Source: Bacteroidales bacterium (lineage in GTDB: Bacteria; Bacteroidota; Bacteroidia; Bacteroidales; P3). Taken from it: a stretch of 64,000 bases of DNA. Shown piece by piece: positions 10,392-19,092 of this stretch (the first letter of the stretch is position 1; the number at the start of each line of letters is the position of its first letter). The stretch lies in NCBI GenBank assembly GCA_031262295.1, contig JAISIA010000040.1, forward strand, positions 1-64,000. The letters run 5' to 3'. The notes below the pieces were generated by a model. It saw only the letters and a program-made list of their open reading frames with translations, was not told where the DNA came from and did no database searches. A program made the translations under genes and the position numbers.

Positions 10392-11846
10392 ATGAAAAAG
10401 TTACTTTATTTATTTATTGGAGTGTTTGCCTTAGCCTCATGTAGCGTTAAGGACGATACAGATCAAAACACTCGAGATGCAAGTAAATTTTCTCTTTCTG
10501 AGGAAATAACAGTAAATGTTAAAACAGCTACCGATGGCGCTTTATGTTATCTTTATGTAGGAAATCCTTATGAAGATGGTCATATTGCAAAAGAACCTGT
10601 TCTTACTGCACAAGCACCCTTTAATGTAAAGGTTAGAATACCTAAATCAACAGAAACATTGTATTTGATGTGCAATGGGGAAATGAAAACATTTCCTAAG
10701 GGTAATATAAAAGTAAGTGAAACAGCTAAGAAAGACGGATACGTTCTTACTGATGCTTTAAAAACAGCTGTTAATAATTTATATCCAGAAGGAGATCATT
10801 CAATTTACGATCCTCCAAAATATACTTTAAGTTCAGACTTAGTTATTGGAGATTCTGCAACAGAAGTTTGGATTACCTTTGTTGGAACAGGTGGTTCAAC
10901 TTATGACAACGCCCTTTACTACTATGTTTACACTGATACAACAGATGTAATTGAACCTATAGCATTGGAAGGTTTTGAAGGAAATCAAAATGTAGGCTCA
11001 ACAGTAAAATTACCTGGTGTTTTCCAAAATTGTAAAATAGGTTTTGCTTGTAGATGTGTTTCTCCTGGTGGATCACAATTTGATTACCTAAAATATTCAA
11101 CACCTCATTACAATATGTTATATAATAACCAATATGTATCATCAGGTGTTATGAGAACATTGAATTATCAAGGTAACGTATATCAAACTCTTGGTATGGA
11201 AGATCAACTTCCTGGTGAATGGTTTGATCAAGATTACAACGACTTGTTGTGTTTAATTGAATCAACACCTGTTGCTACTCCTGAAAATCCAATAGATCCT
11301 CCAACAATTGACCCAGGTAAGGTCGTTTGGCAAGGAATGTGGTTATTTGAAGATAACTATCCAGAAGAAGGAGACTATGATTTCAATGATGTAGTTGTTA
11401 AGTTCCGTATTGAAACCCCTGTTGAACCAGAAAAAACAGAAGCAATAGCTTACTTGGAAGTAGCTGCAATTGGAGCAGGATTCCATAATAATTTTGGTAT
11501 TAATGGTAAAACTTACCTTGAAGACTTAACAGGATTTGTTAATGTACATGCTGATGAAGATAAAGTTCCAACACAAGTTATACAATTCCCTATTCCAAAG
11601 GCAACACGTTATGTTCCTATGTTGAATAATGGTTATGCTACATTCAATTTGGATACTTATAATGATAATAATTTAAGATTCCCTAATGTATTTGAAATAC
11701 CTGATGCTAACTACAAATGGTGTTTGGAATCAATAAGAATAGACTCTGCTTACACAAGATACAATGATTGGGTAAATAGCGGTTGTACAACAAATACTGA
11801 TTGGTACACAGGACCAAGAAATGATAATATGGTTTTTATGAAGTAG
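10392..11846 (+). CDS. LruC/DUF4842 domain-containing lipoprotein
   Basis: Lipobox FALASCS; DQDYNDLLCLIE and MWLFEDNYPEEGDYDFNDVVVKFRI signatures. Confidence 0.85.
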   Translation: MKKLLYLFIGVFALASCSVKDDTDQNTRDASKFSLSEEITVNVKTATDGALCYLYVGNPYEDGHIAKEPVLTAQAPFNVKVRIPKSTETLYLMCNGEMKTFPKGNIKVSETAKKDGYVLTDALKTAVNNLYPEGDHSIYDPPKYTLSSDLVIGDSATEVWITFVGTGGSTYDNALYYYVYTDTTDVIEPIALEGFEGNQNVGSTVKLPGVFQNCKIGFACRCVSPGGSQFDYLKYSTPHYNMLYNNQYVSSGVMRTLNYQGNVYQTLGMEDQLPGEWFDQDYNDLLCLIESTPVATPENPIDPPTIDPGKVVWQGMWLFEDNYPEEGDYDFNDVVVKFRIETPVEPEKTEAIAYLEVAAIGAGFHNNFGINGKTYLEDLTGFVNVHADEDKVPTQVIQFPIPKATRYVPMLNNGYATFNLDTYNDNNLRFPNVFEIPDANYKWCLESIRIDSAYTRYNDWVNSGCTTNTDWYTGPRNDNMVFMK

Positions 11847-11885
11847 TCAATGCTACAAAATAAATAATAATATTAATAAAAATAA

Positions 11886-11918
11886 AAAAGGCACAAGTTT
11901 TTTTGTGCCTTTTTTGTT
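11886..11918. terminator. Intrinsic terminator (likely bidirectional)
   Basis: AAAAAAGGCACAAG TTTTTTT GTGCCTTTTTT hairpin with A/T flanks. Confidence 0.8.
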
Positions 11919-11946
11919 TTTATATGACAACAATGATAAAATAAGT

Positions 11947-13314
11947 TTATTTTGATAATATAATCTTTCCAGACTTTATTACCTTGTTTTGCGTATTTGT
12001 TATTCTATAATAATATGCTCCTGAAAAGAATTTTCTTGTATCAATATTTGTTTTGCTATTATTTAATTCTTGTGATAGAACATTTATTCCTTTATTATCA
12101 TAAAGAGTAAAAGTAAGTATCTCTTTGTTTTCTAATAAACAATCAATAATTATATAATCTTTTGCAGGATTTGGATGAATCTTTATTTTATTTTCATTAT
12201 TATTTGCATCTATTAATCCAGAATTAAAGCATTGCTTTTTGAAACTATCTACTTGTCCATAGATAATACCATTACTATTTACAATAAAAGGTTTAAAGAA
12301 ATAGGTAGTATCACAAAGAATACTATCAAAAGATATTTCATAGTTATAAACTCCTTGTCCTTCTATAAAAGTAGAAGAAATAATATTACATAAAGGATTA
12401 TTAATATCCAATAAAGAAGAATCACTTTTAATATAAACAACACCCAAACTATCAGGTAAAGGATAACCTAAATCCAAAGGGAATATAGAAATATTCATTG
12501 AAGAAGTTATTTCATTATATTCAGCATTAGTCGCCTCAACAATAGCATCTCTTCTATAAACTAAGGTATCTAATATTGGAAAGATACATAAGGTGCTATA
12601 CTTGGAAGCAGAATCAAAAACAAAATTTGCTGTTAGCATTTCAGAAAATGAACTCCACTTATTACCATTTAATGCACTTGGAAGTTCTGTAACAAAACAA
12701 GTATCATTACTAAAAAAAGATAATATATGTAATTCTATTAAACAACTACCATAATAAGGAACTGTTACACTTGCATAAAACTTAGAGGGAGTAATAAATA
12801 TAGTTGAATCAAAGAATAATTCTCTATAAGCATTAGCTACTCCATTGTTTATAAGGTAAGCACTTGTTGTGTCATATCTTGTTTGTGCCAATACATTATA
12901 TGCAGAATCTCTTATTTGAAAATAATATGCACTATCTTGATAAGGACTTTCTCTTTCGCAAAATACATCTTTCTCTATAAAATAACCAACTACTGCTACT
13001 CCTTTTATTGAAATTACTGAATCAATAAAATATGGTTGAGCTAATGAAGTAAAGTAAGTAAGCTCAGGCAGCCCTCCTTGACCTTCAAAACCAATAGTAG
13101 GAGATCCTATATATGCAGGAGCATTATTGTGAGTAGGATCAAACCAATCCATATAAAACTCGGAAGGATCAACAGGTAATGATGCACATCCCTGATCAAA
13201 AAATTCAGGGAAAAGCCAAGAATCATAATGTTCAGGAGGCCAAGAGCCATCTATCTGACTCATTAAAGCACCTGTGCAAAATAAAAGACTAATTAATATT
13301 ATTATTTTTTTCAT
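11947..13314 (-). CDS. Secreted protein with T9SS type A sorting domain
   Basis: Signal peptide MKKIIILISLLFCTGALMSQ; C-terminus KIKIHPNPAKDYIIID...LYDNKGINVLSQEL...SGAYYYRITNTQNKVIKSGKIILSK. Track start is 13335; the ATG at 13314 fits the signal peptide better. Confidence 0.85.
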   Translation of the reverse strand: MKKIIILISLLFCTGALMSQIDGSWPPEHYDSWLFPEFFDQGCASLPVDPSEFYMDWFDPTHNNAPAYIGSPTIGFEGQGGLPELTYFTSLAQPYFIDSVISIKGVAVVGYFIEKDVFCERESPYQDSAYYFQIRDSAYNVLAQTRYDTTSAYLINNGVANAYRELFFDSTIFITPSKFYASVTVPYYGSCLIELHILSFFSNDTCFVTELPSALNGNKWSSFSEMLTANFVFDSASKYSTLCIFPILDTLVYRRDAIVEATNAEYNEITSSMNISIFPLDLGYPLPDSLGVVYIKSDSSLLDINNPLCNIISSTFIEGQGVYNYEISFDSILCDTTYFFKPFIVNSNGIIYGQVDSFKKQCFNSGLIDANNNENKIKIHPNPAKDYIIIDCLLENKEILTFTLYDNKGINVLSQELNNSKTNIDTRKFFSGAYYYRITNTQNKVIKSGKIILSK

Positions 13315-13327
13315 GATTATGTTTTTA

Positions 13328-14716
13328 TTATTCACAAATAGTATTTATAATTTTATAATCCAAATGCACACTTTCTATTTCCCAAGAATAACCATTATGA
13401 TACAATCTATCAACAGAATTTAAAGGAGAAAAAAATTCTACTGTATCCATCATGTCTAAGCCTTCATCTAACATATTATTGCAAATAGTTGAATCTATAT
13501 CAGTAGGATCACCTTTAAAAATATTTATATTATGATTAGAAGCTCTAATTCCTGATAATAAAATTTTTGTTCCACTACTTTTAGCAATAGAGTTAAAAGT
13601 CCAATGCGGCATAAAAAATGAATTTAGATGATAACCAAATCTTACTCCTAAATCAATATCTAATGAACGTATAGAATTTGAAGGTGGTTGTAATGAAGTT
13701 AATGGAGCATTATCTTCTAAAATTAAAATTGAATGATTTGGTGAATTATTATTCGGATAATACAGCATCAAATCTCTTATTGATGCCAATCCTATAGGAT
13801 AATTTCCATACAATCTTCTTTGATGAATTGTAAAAGGATTTGCGTCTATATCTATTGCAAATATAACTGTCATTTCAACGTTTGATATACCTGTAGTAGT
13901 TCGCATAATTCCTGCCAATGCAATATATTTTGCAATTAATGAATCTGCAATTAATGGATATGGAGCACGTATTGACATATTAGAAGCTATAGAATAATAT
14001 CCTCCAGTATTAGAAGTAAGATTAAACATATTGAATTTTCTTACAAATATATAACCAAAATTATTAATAGGGTTTCTTCCTATTACATAAATATTATTTG
14101 TTTGAGGAATTTGTGCTGTGTCTCGCTTTATTATAATATCATCCAAAATCTCATAAGAATTAGTATCAGCATAAAAAAACATAGTATCTAAATATCCATC
14201 ATAATAGCATAACACATCTCTACTTCCAACACTTGGAGCCTCAGGTCCTATACCTACAATATTTATTTTATTTGTTGTTGCATGTCTATAAATCTCCATT
14301 TTATTTACTGTTGTCATTGGTTTTGTGTAATAATAATGGAATCTATGATTAACAAATAAATCATTTAAACTCGCATAAGCAAAAAATCCAAGCGGAGGAC
14401 CTACAGATTCAGTCTCTCCTCCACAAAACCATATCTTATCTTCAAATATTTTGAAATCTTTAATTGTATCTGTTGGGTTTAACATTGCTTGCCTAACAGT
14501 ATCATTACCTTCTATTATAAGATAAAAATCATAATGACTACCATCTGCAGCACGAGACAAAACAATTAAAGTATCTTGATTCCAAACTTCAATTTGTTGA
14601 TCAAATTTAGTACCAAGCCCACTTATCTCTTTGATGATACTTTTCATTCCAAGATTTTGTCCGAAAGCATTAATAACTATTGTAATTAATGCAAAGAAAA
14701 CAATTATTTTTTTCAT
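13328..14716 (-). CDS. Secreted hypothetical protein
   Basis: 462 aa with signal peptide MKKIIVFFALITIVINAFGQ, next to a T9SS cargo gene; no family recognised. Confidence 0.7.
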   Translation of the reverse strand: MKKIIVFFALITIVINAFGQNLGMKSIIKEISGLGTKFDQQIEVWNQDTLIVLSRAADGSHYDFYLIIEGNDTVRQAMLNPTDTIKDFKIFEDKIWFCGGETESVGPPLGFFAYASLNDLFVNHRFHYYYTKPMTTVNKMEIYRHATTNKINIVGIGPEAPSVGSRDVLCYYDGYLDTMFFYADTNSYEILDDIIIKRDTAQIPQTNNIYVIGRNPINNFGYIFVRKFNMFNLTSNTGGYYSIASNMSIRAPYPLIADSLIAKYIALAGIMRTTTGISNVEMTVIFAIDIDANPFTIHQRRLYGNYPIGLASIRDLMLYYPNNNSPNHSILILEDNAPLTSLQPPSNSIRSLDIDLGVRFGYHLNSFFMPHWTFNSIAKSSGTKILLSGIRASNHNINIFKGDPTDIDSTICNNMLDEGLDMMDTVEFFSPLNSVDRLYHNGYSWEIESVHLDYKIINTICE

Positions 14717-15108
14717 TTTTTAATATTTTTTTAGTTTAATTAAAATAAAGTTTTTTCATTTGTTTGGTTTTTATTTATTTTTTTTCTGTTTTTTTGGACA
14801 AAACTTATTTTTACACAAAATAAGCCTTGCCCATTATAGTGCTAAATTTGTTTTGCACAAAAGGAATATACTTTTAAAATGTATAAATTGGTTTAATATA
14901 AATTCTTTATTTGATAAAATACATCTTAATTTATAGGAGTATGTATTAGACAAAAGGGTATTAGTCCTTTTAAAAAGGAAGTAAAGTTTATGAAGAAGAA
15001 TACTAATGAATTTCATATTTTTTACTTTTTTATTGGAGACAAAATTATAAAATTTATTCAATAGCAACCAAGTTTTTAACAATTTTTTAATCAAATTAAA
15101 ATTTAATA

Positions 15109-15146
15109 GCCTGCAACCGATCTTTATTTTATCCTAATTCAATAGG
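15109..15146 (+). repeat. Degenerate REP-like element
   Basis: GCCTGCAACCGATCTTTATTTTATCCTAATTCAATAGG resembles GTCGGCAACCGACCTTTATTTTTCCTAACGGAAGT. Confidence 0.45.
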
Positions 15147-15283
15147 GACAATCAGCAAAGGAAATCACACAAAACAATCAATAATAAGCGGATTTAACCC
15201 CTTGTAAGCATTGTTTCTTTAAATAAATTCCCATTATTTGCGTATAATATTATTTTTACAAGAAGATGAATCCCATTGTTTTG

Positions 15284-15873
15284 ATATATGAAAAATGTAA
15301 TTTCAAAAAATATTTAACATTTTTTCCTTCAAATGTTAAAAGTCCAAACCTCCCAAATTGGAAACCCCCATTTGCATATATCAAATCTTTTTTGTACCTT
15401 TGCCAAAAGCAATCGCTTTTAAGGCAAAAGCATAATAATTTCCACATAACTTATATTTATTTTTTATTGTAAGATAATCATCTTATTATTAAGTTATTAC
15501 CTCCGACTAAAACTTCGTTTTAGAAAAATAAAACGAGGTTTTAGGAAATTATTTCTTCGTTTTAGCAAAATAAAACAGCGTTTTATTTTTGGAAAATTAG
15601 GTTTTCGTTTTTTTAATTAAAAATATAGAAAAACGGATTAAAATTTGCTTGTAGTGTGTTGAGGATTAATTGATTAAAAATTTGACAAAATTTTAACAAA
15701 TTTTGGTGCTCTAAAATTGAAAAATTGAGTGAAATGTTAAAAATTCGGCAAATTTTGTGTTTTTTTGATGAAAATATGTTAAAATTTGTCAAAAAATGGG
15801 GTTGGAAATGTTAAAAAAATTTGAAAAATGAAAAAGCTAAAAAATGGTGTATTTTTTTCCCTATTGTTTTTTC
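15284..15873 (+). repeat. Dispersed promoter-bearing intergenic element, copy A
   Basis: TTTAACATTTTTTCCTTCAAATGTTAAA palindrome (15313-15340); TTTG (15371)-N20-TACCTTTG (15395-15402); hairpin 15399-15428; CTAAAACTTCGTTTTAG micro-hairpins; conserved 3' half to GGGGTTGGAAATGTTAAAAAAATTTG. Aligns with copies B, C and D. Confidence 0.85.
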
Positions 15874-16156
15874 TAAAAATATTCCTTAGAATAAAAAATT
15901 TGATTTAATCTTTTAGAAAAAAGAGAAATAGGAAAAAGTGAGATTATATTTTAAAAAGGTGGAATAATTTATTATAAACCTTATATTTATTAGCAATAAT
16001 AAGGAATTAGGAGGTATTTTTTTTAGAAAAATAAAAATAAATTCACAATATAATAAACTACAAATTTGTTTGTTAATGAAATAATATTACTTTTGCAAAA
16101 AATTTGCTAAGGATTTTTAATATATAATTAAGTTTAATTTTAATATTTACAAGACA

Positions 16157-16378
16157 ATGTATTGGACATTAGAACTTGCATCTAAGTTAGAAGATGCTCC
16201 ATGGCCTGCAACTCGGGAAGAGTTATTGGATTATGCTCAAAGAAGCGGAGCGCCATCAGAAATTATAGAAAATCTTACAGAAATGGAAGATGAAGGAGAA
16301 ACATACGATAGTATAGAAGATATATGGACGGACTATCCGACTAAGGAAGATTTCTTTTTTCACGAAGACGAATATTAA
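16157..16378 (+). CDS. DUF2795 domain-containing protein
   Basis: MYWTLELASKLEDAPWPATREELLDYAQRSGAPSEIIENLTEMEDEGETYDSIEDIWTDYPTKEDFFFHEDEY. Confidence 0.85.
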   Translation: MYWTLELASKLEDAPWPATREELLDYAQRSGAPSEIIENLTEMEDEGETYDSIEDIWTDYPTKEDFFFHEDEY

Positions 16379-16384
16379 AAAAAG

Positions 16385-18544
16385 ATGAAAAAAATAATTG
16401 CCTTTCTCATTTTAGTTTCATTAAATAGCCTTGTCTTTTCACAAGATGTGGGATTATTGATGAAAAGTTTTATTAGTAGCAATAAAACAAAGGGAGATTT
16501 ATCATTTCCTCAAAGATATTCTATAAAAAACCTTAATAATGAGGATTACTTATCTGTAATCTTAAAGACAGATAAAAAGGTTTTTGATAAGGAAAGTATT
16601 GAAAAATTGGGCTGCATCATTCGTTCCGATATAGGAGGCATCCTTTCTGTTAATGTTCCTGTAGATATGGTTGAAAAACTGCAAAATATTAAGGGAATAA
16701 TCGCTATGGAAGCATCAAAAAAGATTGGAGGCGTTTTTTTAGATAAGGCAACGAGTGATGTTAGCAGCGATTTGGTTTGGCAGGGTTATTCCCTTGCTCA
16801 GGGATATTCAGGAAAGGATGTACTAATTGGTGTAACAGACTGGGGATTTGATTATACCCACCCTATGTTTTATGATACTTCAATGGTTAATTATAGGATA
16901 TTTGCTGCTTGGGATCAGTTTGCAACAAGGGGACCAGCACCACAAGGGTTTAATTATGGCACATTGTATAATACAAAGCAAGATTTACTTTCGGCACAAT
17001 GCGATACCTTCAATATTTATAATCATGCCTATCATGGCTCTCACGTTGCTGGTATTGCCGCAGGTGGAGGTGCTGGAACAAAATATCGTGGTGTAGCTTA
17101 TGATGCAAACCTTCTTTTTGCCACATTCCTAATCGAAGAGGCTGCTGTTTTGGATGCATACGTATGGATGCGTGATGTAGCAAAACAAGAGGGCAAACGT
17201 CTTGTTATAAATGGAAGTTGGGGTTTGTATCATTTTGGAGCTATGGATGGGACTTCTTTATTTGATCAGGCAATAGATTCGTTATCCTTAAATGATAGTA
17301 TAGTTTTTGTTACAAGTGCGGGCAATAATGGGACGGAAAAGTTTCACCTATTGGCAGAATTTGATAATAATGACACAGTGACAAGCGTAATTGGATTTGA
17401 TAAGTTAAATTCCAATGCAGATTATTGGGGAGAAAGCATAACAATGACGGGGGATAGTACTGATAGATTCTCCTCTTGTTTGGAAGTTTATAATAATCTG
17501 GGAGAACTTCTATTTAGAACTTCTTGGGTAAATACTCTTGATGAGGATTTTATTTTAGATACCGTTGTATTTGTTGGTGGAGATAGTGTGTTTTATAGGG
17601 CAAATTCCAAAACAACATCCCTAATACAAGCACGTCCTTCAACACAATGGGAGGTAAGAAACAATAATGTTAGAACTACAAACAACTATATTGTTCTTTC
17701 AATTATTTCTCCCACTGGAAAGGTTCATTGTTGGAATGTAGCAGAACTAACAACGGGTGTTGGCAATTGGGGATTGGATTTTTTAAGATATAATGCTAAG
17801 GATGTAGGAGGAGATAGTAATTATGGAATAGGTGAGCCTGCTGTTTGCAAGAGTGCAATTTCTGTTGGTGCATATCTATCTCAACCAAGAGGAACCTATA
17901 TTGGGGGAACAAGATCCAGCTTTTCAAGTATTGGACCAACTATTGACGGAAGACTAAAACCTGAAATTTCAGCTCCCGGACAAGGAATGTATTCTTCAAT
18001 ATCTTCTTTTGCAACTGATGATTTCTCATCATATAACTTAGTTAATTTTGAAGGAAGAGACTATCCTTTTGCTCCGCTTTCGGGAACAAGTATGTCCTCT
18101 CCTATGGTGACAGGAATAGTTGCCCTAATGCTTGAAGCTAATAGGACATTAACGCCAGAGAAGATAAAGGAAATAATAATTGAAACAGCAAGAAAGGATA
18201 ATTACACAACAGAAAATCTACCAAATTATCTTTGGGGTTATGGAAAGATTTCAGCTATTGATGCAGTTAAGAATGCAGAAATTTTAATTTCCTTAGATAA
18301 GGAAGCAGAAAAGAATTGTGATATTAAGGTATTCCCTAATCCAACAACTGATTATTTGAATATAGAATCAGGAGATATTATTGATTATATGAGGATAACA
18401 GATGCTCTATCAAGAGTTGTTATGGAAAAAAGTATGAAAACTACAAGTCAAGAAATAGATATTTCTTCATTAGAAAAGGGTATATATGTCCTATCCTTAA
18501 AAAGGGGAGATAGACTTTATAATTATAAAATAGTAAAAAGATAG
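16385..18544 (+). CDS. S8 family (subtilisin-like) peptidase with T9SS C-terminal domain
   Basis: GVTDWGFDYTHPMF (Asp), HAYHGSHVAGIAAG (His), LSGTSMSSPMVTGIVALMLEA (Ser); C-terminal DIKVFPNPTTDYLNIE...KGIYVLSLKRGDRLYNYKIVKR. Confidence 0.95.
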   Translation: MKKIIAFLILVSLNSLVFSQDVGLLMKSFISSNKTKGDLSFPQRYSIKNLNNEDYLSVILKTDKKVFDKESIEKLGCIIRSDIGGILSVNVPVDMVEKLQNIKGIIAMEASKKIGGVFLDKATSDVSSDLVWQGYSLAQGYSGKDVLIGVTDWGFDYTHPMFYDTSMVNYRIFAAWDQFATRGPAPQGFNYGTLYNTKQDLLSAQCDTFNIYNHAYHGSHVAGIAAGGGAGTKYRGVAYDANLLFATFLIEEAAVLDAYVWMRDVAKQEGKRLVINGSWGLYHFGAMDGTSLFDQAIDSLSLNDSIVFVTSAGNNGTEKFHLLAEFDNNDTVTSVIGFDKLNSNADYWGESITMTGDSTDRFSSCLEVYNNLGELLFRTSWVNTLDEDFILDTVVFVGGDSVFYRANSKTTSLIQARPSTQWEVRNNNVRTTNNYIVLSIISPTGKVHCWNVAELTTGVGNWGLDFLRYNAKDVGGDSNYGIGEPAVCKSAISVGAYLSQPRGTYIGGTRSSFSSIGPTIDGRLKPEISAPGQGMYSSISSFATDDFSSYNLVNFEGRDYPFAPLSGTSMSSPMVTGIVALMLEANRTLTPEKIKEIIIETARKDNYTTENLPNYLWGYGKISAIDAVKNAEILISLDKEAEKNCDIKVFPNPTTDYLNIESGDIIDYMRITDALSRVVMEKSMKTTSQEIDISSLEKGIYVLSLKRGDRLYNYKIVKR

Positions 18545-18627
18545 TATCAGCAACAAGGAATAAGAAAAAAAATATGTACCTTTGACGTCTGATTTTTAAT
18601 GAAAATAAAACAAATTTTAATAATAAA

Positions 18628-19008
18628 ATGAACATTCCAGAAAACTTAAAGTATTCAAATGACCATGAATGGTTGAGAATTGAAGGTGAAGAAGCTTTCG
18701 TTGGTATAACTGATTTTGCACAACATGAATTAGGAGATATAGTTTTTGTTGATGTAGATACAGTTGGAGAAACCTTAGATAAGGAAGAAACTTTTGGTTC
18801 TATTGAAGCGGTGAAAACTGTTTCAGACCTAATGATGCCTGTTTCAGGGGAGATATTAGAATTTAATTCAGCTTTGGAAAGCAATGCCTCAGCTATTAAT
18901 TCAGATCCTTATGGAGAAGGTTGGATAGTAAAGATTAGAATTACATCCTTAGAAGAGGCAGATTCACTAATGGATCAAGCCGCTTATTCTTCTTTTATTG
19001 GATTATAA
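18628..19008 (+). CDS. gcvH: Glycine cleavage system H protein
   Basis: [36 protein letters not shown], lipoyl-Lys motif [20 protein letters not shown]. Confidence 0.97.
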   Translation: MNIPENLKYSNDHEWLRIEGEEAFVGITDFAQHELGDIVFVDVDTVGETLDKEETFGSIEAVKTVSDLMMPVSGEILEFNSALESNASAINSDPYGEGWIVKIRITSLEEADSLMDQAAYSSFIGL

Positions 19009-19030
19009 GGATTTCCCTTAGCAAAACAAT

Positions 19031-19070
19031 AAAAAAAAGATGCTTAATTTCTTTAAGCATCTTTTTTTAT
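19031..19070. terminator. Intrinsic terminator
   Basis: AAAAAAAGATGCTTAA TTTC TTTAAGCATCTTTTTTT between convergent gcvH and pnp. Confidence 0.85.
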
Positions 19071-19092
19071 TTGTATTCTTTTCAAAAAGATT

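Noticed and set aside
15266-15472. ORFs on both strands inside element copy A (15266-15472 +, 15256-15447 -)
   Set aside because: They span promoter and palindrome structures, and the antisense version is interrupted in copy B; not called as CDS.
15506-15592. CRISPR-like array of short repeats
   Set aside because: Micro-hairpins are 15-20 nt with irregular, non-unique spacing; no leader or cas genes.
15284-15873. Retron msr-msd or group II intron as explanation for the four-copy element
   Set aside because: No reverse transcriptase anywhere in the window and no recognisable intron domain V.
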